Shown here: one piece after another, positions 16,533 through 25,875 of the stretch
Layout of the letters: each line of letters begins with the position of its first letter
How positions within the stretch are numbered: the stretch's first letter is position 1
Assembly (NCBI GenBank): GCA_905205995.1
Contig: CAJLFU010000009.1
Location: 1 to 58,241, forward strand
Source of the DNA: an uncultured Haemophilus sp.
Lineage (GTDB): Bacteria; Pseudomonadota; Gammaproteobacteria; Enterobacterales; Pasteurellaceae
DNA length: 58,241 nucleotides
Direction of reading: 5' to 3'
Position numbers and translations under genes: made by a program
The notes under the pieces: model-generated
Told to the model about the DNA's origin: nothing
The model's input: only the letters and a program-made list of their open reading frames with translations
Database searches by the model: none

Positions 16533-16763
16533 ATGAGTATTGAAGAACGCGTGAAAAAAATCATCGTTGAACAATTAGGTGTTAAAGAAGAAGACGTAAA
16601 ACCAGAAGCTTCTTTCGTTGAAGATTTAGGTGCGGATTCTTTAGATACAGTTGAATTAGTAATGGCTTTAGAAGAAGAATTCGATATCGAAATTCCTGAT
16701 GAAGAAGCTGAAAAAATCACAACTGTTCAATCTGCGATTGACTACGTTCAAAACAATCAGTAA
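16533..16763 (+). CDS. acpP: Acyl carrier protein (fatty acid synthesis)
   Basis: A 76-residue acidic ACP with the phosphopantetheine Ser in G-A-D-S-L-D-T-V-E-L near residue 37. It is highly similar to E. coli AcpP and distinct from the three pigment-cluster ACPs. No fabF follows it, unlike in E. coli. Confidence 0.98.
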   Translation: MSIEERVKKIIVEQLGVKEEDVKPEASFVEDLGADSLDTVELVMALEEEFDIEIPDEEAEKITTVQSAIDYVQNNQ

Positions 16764-16771
16764 TTTTTAAG

Positions 16772-16803
16772 TTGGGCGATCTTTTAGGTCGCCTAATTTT
16801 TTT
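16772..16803 (+). terminator. Terminator of the fab operon
   Basis: The 8-bp stem TTGGGCGA/TCGCCTAA is followed by a T run just after acpP. Confidence 0.85.
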
Positions 16804-16934
16804 CTTTAAATTCCTTTCTAAATTACTTATCTTCAAATAAAACAAGATACATCTAAATCTTTTAAATTTCTGACCGCACTTTCCTTTATTTAATCTTTCT
16901 CAGATTTGCTTTTATTATTTGGTTCCCCTATTTT

Positions 16935-16948
16935 TTGATTTAAAACAA
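16935..16948. promoter_or_regulatory. FNR-like box upstream of dcuB
   Basis: TTGAT-TTAA-AACAA matches the FNR consensus TTGAT-N4-ATCAA at 9 of 10 positions. A candidate -10 TAATAT (16990-16995) places the box near -61, a class I activator position. Anaerobic activation by FNR is established for E. coli dcuB; here it is inferred. Confidence 0.55.
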
Positions 16949-17044
16949 AATTTACCCTAAAAATACTTATTATGAGTTAATTTTGGTGCTAATATTTGAT
17001 CCAAATTTTTTTCTAATTAACCATAAAATGATTCGGAGTATCTT

Positions 17045-18712
17045 ATGGATTTTCTAATGAACCTAGGTGAGGGTAGCCAGTTTGCGATTCAGCTTGCTAT
17101 TGTTCTTATCTGTTTATTTTACGGGGCAAAAAAAGGTGGTATCGCACTGGGTATGCTCGGTGGGGTAGGCTTAATTGTTCTTGTTTTCGGCTTTGGTATT
17201 GAACCAGGTAAGCCTGCTATCGATGTTATGTTAACCATCCTTGCGGTGGTGGTGACATCGGCAACATTACAGGCCAGTGGCGGTTTAGATGTAATGTTAC
17301 AAATCGCGGAGAAAATGCTTCGTCGTAACCCTAAATATGTCAGTATTTTGGCTCCGTTTGTAACCTGTTTCTTAACTATTTTATGTGGTACAGGTCACGT
17401 GGTTTATACCATGTTACCAATCATCTATGATATCGCGATCAAAAATGATATTCGTCCTGAACGTCCAATGGCGGCAAGTTCAATTGCCTCTCAAATGGGT
17501 ATCATCGCGTCACCAGTTTCTGTGGCAGTAGTGACTTTAACCACATTCTTAGTGAATGCTAAAACCCCATTAGCAGGTTTTGATGGCTATTTAGATTTAT
17601 TAAAAATTACTGTGCCTTCAACCCTTTGTGGTGTATTAGCGATCGGTATTTTCAGCTGGTTCCGTGGTAAAGATTTAGATAAAGACCCAGAATTCCAAGA
17701 AAAATTAAAAGATCCAGAATTCAAAAAATATGTTTATGGTGATAGCACATCATTGTTAGACAAAAAATTACCACAATCTAGCTGGAATGCGATGTGGATC
17801 TTCTTTGGTGCGATTTTAGTGGTAGCGCTATTAGGTTACTTTAAAGATTTACGCCCAGCCTTTGAAAAATCAGCACCAGCTCAAGTGGTTGAAATCGTTT
17901 CTGCTGATAAAGCTGTGAAAACCTTTAATGTTAAAGACGGTAAAATCGTTGCGTTAGCGAAAGACGGTACATTAGTACTTGATGTTAAAGACAGCAAAGC
18001 AAAAGCAAAAACAGCCTATAACAACGTTGCAATTTATAACGATAAAGGTGAAGTTGCTCAAACGATTACCGCTCAAGATAACAGTGTTGTAATTACGGCT
18101 GGAGATAAAACTGAAACTATCGATAACGCTGCAATTGTCTTAAAAGATACGGCGAAGAAAAAAGTGAATTTAAGCATGGTTCACGTTATTCAAATCTTCA
18201 TGTTATTAGCGGGTGCATTAATCATTATCTTTACCAAAACTGATGCGGGTAAAATCAGTAAAAATGAAATTTTCCGTTCAGGTATGATTGCGTTAGTCGC
18301 TGTATTCGGGATTTCTTGGATGGCAGAAACCATGTTTACTGTTCATACACCAATGATGAAAGCGGCACTTGGTGATGTGGTAAAAGCACATCCTTGGACT
18401 TACGCCGTGATGTTGTTATTAATTTCTAAATTCGTAAACTCACAAGCGGCAGCATTGGTTGCATTCGTTCCACTTGCTTTAGGTATCGGAGTTGACCCTG
18501 CGATTATCTTAGCCTTTGCTTCAGCTTGTTACGGTTACTACATTTTACCAACTTACCCAAGTGACCTTGCGGCGATCCAATTCGACCGTTCAGGTACAAC
18601 CCACATTGGTAAGTTTGTAATTAACCACAGCTTTATTTTACCGGGCTTAATCGGTGTAATCACTTCATGTATCTTTGGTTACATTTTCACAAGCTTGTTT
18701 GGTTATCTATAA
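17045..18712 (+). CDS. dcuB: Anaerobic C4-dicarboxylate transporter DcuB with extra domain
   Basis: A 555-residue fumarate/succinate antiporter of the DcuA/DcuB family in the inner membrane, used in fumarate respiration. It tracks E. coli DcuB closely: C-L-F-Y-G-A-K-K-G-G-I, L-Q-A-S-G-G-L-D-V-M, L-C-G-T-G-H-V-V-Y-T and C-terminal Y-P-S-D-L-A-A-I-Q-F-D-R-S-G-T-T-H-I-G. E. coli DcuB is about 446 residues; the excess is a hydrophilic Lys/Asp/Val-rich segment at roughly 275-375 (bases 17867-18170), inserted after L-R-P-A-F. Regulation is probably by FNR. Confidence 0.93.
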   Translation: MDFLMNLGEGSQFAIQLAIVLICLFYGAKKGGIALGMLGGVGLIVLVFGFGIEPGKPAIDVMLTILAVVVTSATLQASGGLDVMLQIAEKMLRRNPKYVSILAPFVTCFLTILCGTGHVVYTMLPIIYDIAIKNDIRPERPMAASSIASQMGIIASPVSVAVVTLTTFLVNAKTPLAGFDGYLDLLKITVPSTLCGVLAIGIFSWFRGKDLDKDPEFQEKLKDPEFKKYVYGDSTSLLDKKLPQSSWNAMWIFFGAILVVALLGYFKDLRPAFEKSAPAQVVEIVSADKAVKTFNVKDGKIVALAKDGTLVLDVKDSKAKAKTAYNNVAIYNDKGEVAQTITAQDNSVVITAGDKTETIDNAAIVLKDTAKKKVNLSMVHVIQIFMLLAGALIIIFTKTDAGKISKNEIFRSGMIALVAVFGISWMAETMFTVHTPMMKAALGDVVKAHPWTYAVMLLLISKFVNSQAAALVAFVPLALGIGVDPAIILAFASACYGYYILPTYPSDLAAIQFDRSGTTHIGKFVINHSFILPGLIGVITSCIFGYIFTSLFGYL

Positions 18713-18729
18713 TTAACTGTTGATAAAAG

Positions 18730-18758
18730 AAAAGGCTATTCGTTTGAATAGCTTTTTT
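18730..18758. terminator. Bidirectional terminator between dcuB and apeR
   Basis: The stem GCTATTC-gttt-GAATAGC is flanked by A-rich and T-rich runs. It can serve dcuB on the plus strand and the end of the pigment operon on the minus strand. Confidence 0.85.
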
Positions 18759-18759
18759 G

Positions 18760-20004
18760 TTACGCTTCCCAGCGTTTAAAAATGAGCGAGGTATTGACCC
18801 CTCCAAAAGCAAAGTTATTGTTCATCACATAGTTTGTTTGAATTTGTCGACCATCACCTTGAATATAGTCTAATTTGCCACAGCGTTCGTCAATATTATC
18901 TAAATTAATGGTTGGGGCAAACCAGCCATCACGCATCATTTCAATTGAGAACCAAGATTCTAATGCGCCACAAGCACCTAGGGTATGTCCTAGATAGCTT
19001 TTTTGTGAGCTAAGTGGTACTTTTCCAAACACAGCTTCCGTTGCGAGTGTTTCTGCGATGTCGCCTTGTTCAGTGGCCGTGCCATGGCCATTTACATAGC
19101 CCACTTTCTCTGGAGATAGCTGTGCATCTTTTAAGGCTAGCTCCATACAGCTCTGCATAGTATCTTTTTGTGGACGAGTTACATGAGCTCCATCGCTATT
19201 GGCACCATAGCCAACAACTTCTGCAATAATATTGGCATCACGAGAAAGGGCGTGTTCTAACTCTTCTAATACAAAAATACCTGCACCTTCACCAATAACT
19301 AATCCATCACGATCTTTATCATAAGGGCGAGGCGTTAGTTTAGGATGTACATTGTTTCTACTTGCAGCATAAAGAGAGTCAAATACATAAACTTCAGATG
19401 GACAAAATTCTTCTGCTCCGCCAGCAAGCATCATTGGTATTAAACCATGTTTAATTGATTCATAGGCATAGCCAATACCTTGGCTTCCAGAAGAACAAGC
19501 ACTAGAAGTGGGAATGATGCGACCGGTTAGACCAAAGAAAATACCAATATTTGCTGCCGTGGTATGAGGCATCATTCGTACATAGGTATTGGCATTAAAA
19601 CCATCTGATTTTCCTGTCATGAGGAGTTCTGCCGCATCTCTGACATCATTTGTTGAGCCAGTAGAGGAACCACATGCTACGCCCATTACTCCTTCTTTTA
19701 GATAAGGTAAAATGACTCCATTCTCATCTAATAGATTGGCGTTTGCTAAGGCGAGTTCAGCAGCTTCAACGGCAAATTGAGAGACGCGGCCTAAGCTGCG
19801 AAGTTGTTTTCGATTCCAATGAGCAGGAGGAGTGTAATCATGGATTTCAGCACCGAGATTTGCCCCTAACTCAGGATAACGTTCGGCCCATTCGGTTTTA
19901 GCTTGAACCGCGTTTTGTTTGCGTTGAAAGGCGGCTTTTACGTCTTTCCATGTTTTTCCAAAGGCCGTGACAGCTCCAATACCTGTAATGACAACTCGTT
20001 TCAT
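18760..20004 (-). CDS. apeR: Aryl polyene ketosynthase ApeR
   Basis: A 414-residue FabB/FabF-type ketosynthase, last gene of the cluster. The Cys-His-His triad is complete: S-S-A-C-S-S-G near residue 170, V-N-G-H-G-T-A near 305 and Y-L-G-H-T-L-G near 341. In the E. coli APE system ApeR is a stand-alone ketosynthase that elongates the polyene on ACP. It lies 61 bp downstream of apeQ in an O-P-Q-R order matching other APE clusters. Confidence 0.88.
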   Translation of the reverse strand: MKRVVITGIGAVTAFGKTWKDVKAAFQRKQNAVQAKTEWAERYPELGANLGAEIHDYTPPAHWNRKQLRSLGRVSQFAVEAAELALANANLLDENGVILPYLKEGVMGVACGSSTGSTNDVRDAAELLMTGKSDGFNANTYVRMMPHTTAANIGIFFGLTGRIIPTSSACSSGSQGIGYAYESIKHGLIPMMLAGGAEEFCPSEVYVFDSLYAASRNNVHPKLTPRPYDKDRDGLVIGEGAGIFVLEELEHALSRDANIIAEVVGYGANSDGAHVTRPQKDTMQSCMELALKDAQLSPEKVGYVNGHGTATEQGDIAETLATEAVFGKVPLSSQKSYLGHTLGACGALESWFSIEMMRDGWFAPTINLDNIDERCGKLDYIQGDGRQIQTNYVMNNNFAFGGVNTSLIFKRWEA

Positions 20005-20065
20005 TTTTTTTATCTCAATTATTTATTATTAGATTAGTACAAAATATTTTTGTACTGCAAATGTT

Positions 20066-20794
20066 TTAGCAAAGCCCACCATTAACAGCGATAACTTGGC
20101 GAGTAATATAAGCGGCTTTTTCATCCATCAGAAAATCTACGGCATGCGCAACTTCTTCTGGGCTTCCCATTCTTGCTGCGGGAATCATTTTTAGAATTTC
20201 ATCAATCGGAAGATTTTCATCTAATATATCCGTATCGATGAGACCTGGAGCCACGCAGTTTACCGTGATTTTACGTTTAGCGAGTTCGACGGCGAGTGCT
20301 TTTGCAGCCCCAATAATACCGGCCTTAGAGGCGCTATAGTTAACTTGGCCTCTGTTGCCAATTAGTCCAGATACAGATGTGATACAAACGATTCGACCTG
20401 CTTTACGGCGTCGGATCATTGGCATCATAATAGGATGGAGAACATTATAAAACCCATCTAAATTCGTGCGTAAAACAACATCCCAATCTTCATCAGTTAG
20501 AGCAGGGAATGCATTATCTCGTGTTAATCCGGCATTGAGCACAACGCCATAATAAGCACCGTGAGATTCAACATCAGCAAGTAGTTTTTCTGCTGTTTCG
20601 TTTCGATGACTAACATCAAACTGCAATACGCGAGCTTGACGACCTAATTCTCGAATTGATTGTGCGACCTCTTCAGCCTCTTCAATACGACTGCGGCAAT
20701 GAACCACAATATCAAAACCTGATTGTGCAAGGCGTAAGGCGATGGCTTTACCGATACCTCGGCTTGATCCTGTAACTAAAATGGTTTCACTCAT
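20066..20794 (-). CDS. apeQ: Aryl polyene ketoreductase ApeQ
   Basis: A 242-residue FabG-like SDR: T-G-S-S-R-G-I-G nucleotide motif, L-N-A-G-L-T-R-D-N, catalytic Y-S-A-S-K near residue 155, and C-terminal V-N-G-G-L-C. It reduces the beta-keto intermediate during polyene elongation. Three bp separate it from apeP. It is paralogous to the housekeeping FabG at 15587. Confidence 0.9.
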   Translation of the reverse strand: MSETILVTGSSRGIGKAIALRLAQSGFDIVVHCRSRIEEAEEVAQSIRELGRQARVLQFDVSHRNETAEKLLADVESHGAYYGVVLNAGLTRDNAFPALTDEDWDVVLRTNLDGFYNVLHPIMMPMIRRRKAGRIVCITSVSGLIGNRGQVNYSASKAGIIGAAKALAVELAKRKITVNCVAPGLIDTDILDENLPIDEILKMIPAARMGSPEEVAHAVDFLMDEKAAYITRQVIAVNGGLC

Positions 20795-20797
20795 TTT

Positions 20798-21250
20798 TTA
20801 TTCCTGTGATATTTGTGGTCTGAAAACGTTTAATGCACCTTCCACTAAAGGTTGCTGGTTAGAAAGATCAATTAACGTACAGTCAAAAACACCAAATCCT
20901 GTTGCGTCTTCAATAGAACGTTTAATTTGAATTTGTAATAAGCTTCCTATGGAAATATCTTGACGATGTAATGTTAGTTTTCTTGAGCCAATCCAATAGC
21001 CTAATCCAATAGGTTGACCCGCTTTTACACATTTACATCCCGCCCATGCTGCTACGCCTTGAGCTAAGATTTCAGCGCCCATATAAGTAGCCAATTTGCC
21101 ATCTTTTAAGAGCAGGCAATCTGGTTTTACGGTCATCTCCGCGATCAAATAATCTTCGCCAAATTCAGTAATTTTATCTAGCATGACCATTTCCCCACTA
21201 TGAGGGATTAATGGTGAGATATCAGTAATAGGACAGGTTAAATCAATCAT
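20798..21250 (-). CDS. apeP: Aryl polyene hotdog dehydratase ApeP
   Basis: A 150-residue hotdog-fold protein like FabZ/FabA. The conserved L-I-P-H-S-G-E-M-V-M-L-D near residues 14-25 carries the catalytic His. In APE synthesis it dehydrates 3-hydroxyacyl-ACP to build conjugated double bonds. It overlaps the end of apeO by 8 bp. Confidence 0.85.
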   Translation of the reverse strand: MIDLTCPITDISPLIPHSGEMVMLDKITEFGEDYLIAEMTVKPDCLLLKDGKLATYMGAEILAQGVAAWAGCKCVKAGQPIGLGYWIGSRKLTLHRQDISIGSLLQIQIKRSIEDATGFGVFDCTLIDLSNQQPLVEGALNVFRPQISQE

Positions 21251-22463
21251 TCACTTCTCCTAAAATAAGTACTGAATTATTCCCACCAAAAGCGAAAGAG
21301 CTACTTGCACCAATGCGTCTGTCGGATTTCCAATGACTCATGTGATCAGTAATGGCAATCGGTGGCATTTTTTCATCGGTTTGTTCATCCCATAATTGTG
21401 CAGGGAGTTTACCTGTTGGGTTAAAAGTGCGGTCAATAATCCCCCATAAAATAGCGGCCTCAATAGCCCCCGCAGCACCCAGCGTGTGTCCTGTATAAGG
21501 TTTTGTTGTTGTGCAAGGGGTATCGTGACCAAAAATATGGTGAATGGCTAAGGCTTCCATCTGATCATTATGAATGGTGCCTGTGCCATGTAAATTAACC
21601 CAATTGATGGCTTCTGGTGCAAGTTTTGCCGAGTTTAATGCGTTTTGGAACGCTTTAATCGCACCTTCACCTTCAGGGTGTGGCGATGACATATGATAGG
21701 CATCGCTGCTGGCGCCATAGCCTAATAGCGCAACATTATGATCATCTAATTTTTCTTTACTCATCACGAATACAGCGGAACCTTCACCTAGATTGATACC
21801 TTGGCGATTAGCAGAAAAAGGATTAGTTTGTTCAGCAGATAAAACGGAGAGAGAGTTAAAACCAACTAAGGTTAATAGCGATAAAGTATCGACGCCGCCG
21901 CAAATTACCGCATCGCATAAATTCGCATTCAATAAGCGAGCTGCACTAATTAATGCTTTCGCACCTGATGTACAGGCAGTTGAAATGCCATAGATGAGAT
22001 TGGTTAAGCCATATTGATGGGCAATAAAATCAGCCGGAGCAGAAAAATATTGTTGTTGTTGATTAAATTCAGCACCAGACCAATCCTCATGTTCTGCAGC
22101 ATATTTAAATACAGGTAAATTTTCATCTACACCAGTGGTAGATGTACCGATAACTACTGCAATACGGTGACAACCAAAACGTGAGATAGCTTTCTGAATG
22201 GTTGGTTCAATTTGTTCTAAGCTGTGCCAGAGTAATTGATTGTTTCGGCTGTGATGTTTTTTGGGTAAATCAGCCGGAAAAGCCCGCAAGGATGTGTTGA
22301 CTTCACCCAGAGTATTACATTTACCCTGCAAGCCATTTTCTTGGAAATGTTTGTTAGAAAAAGTCAGTGGCGAGTCACTACCTTCCAATAAAGTTTGAAC
22401 ATGTTGAGATAGACTATCGCCAATGCTACTCAAAATGCCTGGTTGAGAAAGAAATAATTGCAC
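21243..22463 (-). CDS. apeO: Aryl polyene ketosynthase ApeO
   Basis: A 406-residue FabB-like ketosynthase with active-site Cys in S-T-A-C-T-S-G near residue 165 and His in N-L-H-G-T-G-T and Y-T-G-H-T-L-G. In the E. coli system ApeO pairs with the catalytically dead ApeC-type subunit. Here that partner would be the gene at 32776. An uptake sequence lies inside it (about 21427). Confidence 0.87.
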   Translation of the reverse strand: MQLFLSQPGILSSIGDSLSQHVQTLLEGSDSPLTFSNKHFQENGLQGKCNTLGEVNTSLRAFPADLPKKHHSRNNQLLWHSLEQIEPTIQKAISRFGCHRIAVVIGTSTTGVDENLPVFKYAAEHEDWSGAEFNQQQQYFSAPADFIAHQYGLTNLIYGISTACTSGAKALISAARLLNANLCDAVICGGVDTLSLLTLVGFNSLSVLSAEQTNPFSANRQGINLGEGSAVFVMSKEKLDDHNVALLGYGASSDAYHMSSPHPEGEGAIKAFQNALNSAKLAPEAINWVNLHGTGTIHNDQMEALAIHHIFGHDTPCTTTKPYTGHTLGAAGAIEAAILWGIIDRTFNPTGKLPAQLWDEQTDEKMPPIAITDHMSHWKSDRRIGASSSFAFGGNNSVLILGEVND

Positions 22464-22471
22464 AGAGATTC

Positions 22472-22972
22472 CTAATTGTTAAGTTCTTCAATTTGCCAAC
22501 GACTGCCATCTGCTAGCTGAATAAAATATTGATTTGATTGTTTGCGAACGTTCCATAAAAAACGACCATTCTGTTGGTAAATCGCCGTATTTTGTTGATG
22601 CGATACATCCACATTCATTAATGTTAAGTGTTTTACATCGGGTTGTTGTTCTGTAAATGCAGTTGCCAGCGCCAAGAATAAGCCTTGTGCTTGTTTATTC
22701 GGCATCACAAAACCGTCATTTTTCCAGCCTTGTTTCGTTAATAATAATCGAGCAATGGGTGAACCTAGAGGATCGGTTTGAACCCATCGCCATTGCTCAG
22801 GCTGGAACTGAACAGTCAACAAGCTTGTCTGTTTAACTTGCTGTTCTGCAAGTTGCTCTACTTTAAAGGTTCGGCTTTCTGTTTTTACTTTCGGTAATGC
22901 CTCAATATTAGGTAAAGTTGAGCAAGCTGTTAGTAATGTCAATGCCCATAATAAAAGGTATTTTTTTATCAT
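22472..22972 (-). CDS. apeN: DUF3261 lipoprotein ApeN
   Basis: A 166-residue lipoprotein: signal peptide L-L-L-W-A-L-T-L-L-T-A-C with lipobox Cys near residue 17, then a DUF3261 domain with no catalytic motif. It sits with the LolA-like and MMPL genes, where APE clusters carry it, and probably helps transfer the finished lipid to the outer membrane (inference). Confidence 0.8.
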   Translation of the reverse strand: MIKKYLLLWALTLLTACSTLPNIEALPKVKTESRTFKVEQLAEQQVKQTSLLTVQFQPEQWRWVQTDPLGSPIARLLLTKQGWKNDGFVMPNKQAQGLFLALATAFTEQQPDVKHLTLMNVDVSHQQNTAIYQQNGRFLWNVRKQSNQYFIQLADGSRWQIEELNN

Positions 22973-22998
22973 AAAGTGCGGTCATTTTTATGCGTTTT

Positions 22999-25275
22999 TT
23001 AGCGCATGAGTTTTAATGTGGTTAAAAGACTTATTATAACACCAATACTGACACTTATACCAAATGTCGCCACTGCAGGTGTGGAGCTAATGGCGAGCAG
23101 TAAAAATGAGATTAATGTGGTACAGGCAGCTAATGTCAGTGTAATGTGTTTATGAGATAGCTCTTCATGTACGGTTTTCATATAAACGGCGTAGTCAATG
23201 CCAATGGCTGAAACCAGTAATAATCCAAACATCGAAAATAAACCAATAGGCAAGCCAATCCAACCCAAAATAGCAACCGTTCCTAAGATTGCTACACAAG
23301 GAATGAACAAGATTCGAATGCTTGTTTTGGTTTCAAATACTTTCCATAAAAGTAATCCTGCAATAACAAAAGAAATGATTTTCAGCCAGGCTGCTTGTTC
23401 TTTTGCTTCTTTAAAGGCTTGATTTAAATAAGCACGTTTATCTTGCCAGAAAATATCTCGATTATTTGCCAATGCTTGCATTGTTGCACTATCCGCTTGA
23501 GATATTTTTATGATACTCGCCACTTGGTTAGGGGCTAATTCACCTAAATAAAGCATCTTCCACGTTTGTCCAAGTTGCGTATTAAGCGCTTCAGATAAGG
23601 TCAATGGCTTACGTTGAGGAAGTGCGGTCAAATTTTGCTGAATTTTTTCAGTTGGCACACCAATATCATTTAAAACAGTATAATCATCAGCAGAGATGTG
23701 TTGAAGGTGTTCTGCGAATTGCTTCTGTTCTGTGAGGGGCAAAATCCACTGGCTTAATGATTTAAATGTGATGTTACGTTGAGCTAATTGCTTGCTTAAC
23801 TTAGCATCTTTTTCAAGTAATAACGCCTCATTTTCAGCCGTCAATAAAAAATATTGGCTTCCTAAATCAACCCCAGTGAGTTCACCGATAGTTTTGGCTT
23901 CATTTAGCATAGATTGAGGCATAGATACCCATTGTCGGATATCGTCACGCCATGAGGATTTAATACCGCCTCCTAAAACTAAAAGAGAGATAATAAGGAG
24001 TGTACCTTTATTAAAGCGTTTGTTTGCAAAGGTATTTAATCCTTTTTGTATGAGATTAAATGTTCTTCTTTCGGGTAATAATGTGGTTGGCTGATACCGA
24101 TAAAATAAATAAGGTAAGAATAACTGTGTCGCAAGTAACGCAGTAATCAAAGATACAGAGGAAAAAAGAGCGGTTTGCTGCAAAATAGGCAAATGGGTAA
24201 AGGCAAGTAGTCCATACCCGAGTAGGGTAACTAACAAGCTGATGAAAAAGGTAAAACGCAATTTTTGCATGGCAAGAAGTGGCAACCATTTTCGGTCAAA
24301 TAGGGAGCCTGCAAGCCAGTGAAGCGGGAAGTCAATTAATACACCGACGAGGCTGGTCCCAATGACAAGGGTAAGAATATGAATTTGACCAAATCCCAAC
24401 ACTGTTGCAACGACACCTGAAAGCATTCCAATTAGAATGGGCAAAAATAGCCATAAAATACGAGGAGTACGAAAGACAATAAGTAATAATAATAACGTTA
24501 AACTCACGCCGAGTACGCTCATTAATGAGCTTTCTTTTTCGGCTTTTTGTTTTGCATCAGCGGCAAACAATGCACTACCTGTAATTTTAAATTGTGCACC
24601 AGATTGAGTGAGATATTGGCGATTCTTTGTCAGAAGTGCGGTTAAATTTTCAGATGGATTGATAAAATCATTTTGTTGCAGTTCAGCACGTAATAAGACC
24701 CAAGTCATATTATCTTGATTGACTGTGAGCATGCCATTTTCAGCATGCCATTGCACATTACCTTGTTGTGTTTGCTGGGCAAAACGTCCAAAACCAAGCC
24801 AATCTTGTTCTAGTGAGAGTAAATTATTTCGCTTAAATGGGTTAACGATGTCCTCTGCATATTGCTGAAAATAGCCTTTAGGATCGTTAATCAACTGTTC
24901 ACGAACAGCTTGTGGCAAAGTGGCAAATGCGACAAGCTGAATATCTTGTTGTAGCTGAGTAAGGTTAGGCTGAATGCGATCGGTAATATGAGAGAAAAGT
25001 TTGCTACTACGCCACGTTTGCGCAATATGGTCAGCCAGCTGAAAAGCCTTTTTTTCATCAGAATGCCCGATAAGCGCAATAATTTGGCTATTTAGCTGTT
25101 TTTCTTGCTGTTGGTCAGCGAGAATTTGAACATCCGCCCATTCTTGTTGAGAGGGAAGTAATGTGTGTAAATCTGTTTGTAGCCAATTTCCTTGTTTGAC
25201 AAAATAGCCAAAAAATAGGGAAACAAACAAGATAAATACAGCATATGACAAGGAAAGTGCGGTTGTTTTTTTCAT
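22999..25275 (-). CDS. apeM: MMPL/RND-family exporter ApeM
   Basis: A 758-residue integral membrane protein of the MMPL family. Two sets of transmembrane segments (near 240-400 and 625-758) each follow a large periplasmic domain, after one N-terminal segment. It probably extracts the aryl polyene lipid from the inner membrane, with the LolA-like protein and DUF3261 lipoprotein next to it. Three uptake sequences lie in or beside the gene (about 23620, 24634, 25254). Confidence 0.85.
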   Translation of the reverse strand: MKKTTALSLSYAVFILFVSLFFGYFVKQGNWLQTDLHTLLPSQQEWADVQILADQQQEKQLNSQIIALIGHSDEKKAFQLADHIAQTWRSSKLFSHITDRIQPNLTQLQQDIQLVAFATLPQAVREQLINDPKGYFQQYAEDIVNPFKRNNLLSLEQDWLGFGRFAQQTQQGNVQWHAENGMLTVNQDNMTWVLLRAELQQNDFINPSENLTALLTKNRQYLTQSGAQFKITGSALFAADAKQKAEKESSLMSVLGVSLTLLLLLIVFRTPRILWLFLPILIGMLSGVVATVLGFGQIHILTLVIGTSLVGVLIDFPLHWLAGSLFDRKWLPLLAMQKLRFTFFISLLVTLLGYGLLAFTHLPILQQTALFSSVSLITALLATQLFLPYLFYRYQPTTLLPERRTFNLIQKGLNTFANKRFNKGTLLIISLLVLGGGIKSSWRDDIRQWVSMPQSMLNEAKTIGELTGVDLGSQYFLLTAENEALLLEKDAKLSKQLAQRNITFKSLSQWILPLTEQKQFAEHLQHISADDYTVLNDIGVPTEKIQQNLTALPQRKPLTLSEALNTQLGQTWKMLYLGELAPNQVASIIKISQADSATMQALANNRDIFWQDKRAYLNQAFKEAKEQAAWLKIISFVIAGLLLWKVFETKTSIRILFIPCVAILGTVAILGWIGLPIGLFSMFGLLLVSAIGIDYAVYMKTVHEELSHKHITLTLAACTTLISFLLLAISSTPAVATFGISVSIGVIISLLTTLKLMR

Positions 25276-25288
25276 CTTTTACAATTGT

Positions 25289-25873
25289 TTATTCCAGCGC
25301 TGAACGGGCAAACTGACTTAATGGCTGATTAAGCTGGATTTGCTTAAATTCAATTTGTGTGCGATCGCCTTGTTTTTCATTTAAGGTTAATTTTTTCACG
25401 GTTTGATCGCCTGAAATTTCAATAGTTGTGAAGATTTGCTGCATTAATAATGAATTAGGCGTTAAGGTCAGTTGCCATTGGTTAGCATTGCCGGATAATG
25501 CAAAATCAAATTGAGATTTGAGTCCATCAATATTGCCGGATAATAAACCTAAAAAAAGACCAATTTGCTCGTTTTGCCCAACATTACCGCTATTCGCCCA
25601 CTGGCTTCCATTCCATTGTTGAATCCTCTTAGGCGTCACTCTTAAGTTGTTATTAAACGGTTTCTCAAGCTGCCATAATAGCCCTTTTTGAGCTAGCAAG
25701 GTGAATTGACCTTGCATCTCAATTGGTTTGTTTAATGCCTTTAAATAGCGATGTTGGATAAAGTTTCCTTGAACGCTTTGAGGTTGCTGGAGTTGTTTCA
25801 CCAAATCAGCTTCAGAAAAAGCGAAGCTTACGCTGCTTAGGAGCAAGCCTAAGATGAGGATCATCAATCGCAT
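25289..25873 (-). CDS. apeL: LolA-like outer-membrane lipoprotein carrier ApeL
   Basis: A 194-residue periplasmic protein: signal peptide ending near residue 19, then a LolA-fold domain (Q-G-N-F-I-Q-H-R-Y-L-K...L-L-A-Q-K-G-L-L-W-Q-L-E-K-P). It probably carries the pigment, or its lipid, across the periplasm after the MMPL exporter. It lies 13 bp upstream of apeM in transcription order. Confidence 0.85.
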   Translation of the reverse strand: MRLMILILGLLLSSVSFAFSEADLVKQLQQPQSVQGNFIQHRYLKALNKPIEMQGQFTLLAQKGLLWQLEKPFNNNLRVTPKRIQQWNGSQWANSGNVGQNEQIGLFLGLLSGNIDGLKSQFDFALSGNANQWQLTLTPNSLLMQQIFTTIEISGDQTVKKLTLNEKQGDRTQIEFKQIQLNQPLSQFARSALE

Positions 25874-25875
25874 TA

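Noticed and set aside
20066..20794. The apeQ product as a second housekeeping FabG
   Set aside because: It is embedded between the apeP and apeR genes in the conserved APE order, and a complete fabG lies at 15587.
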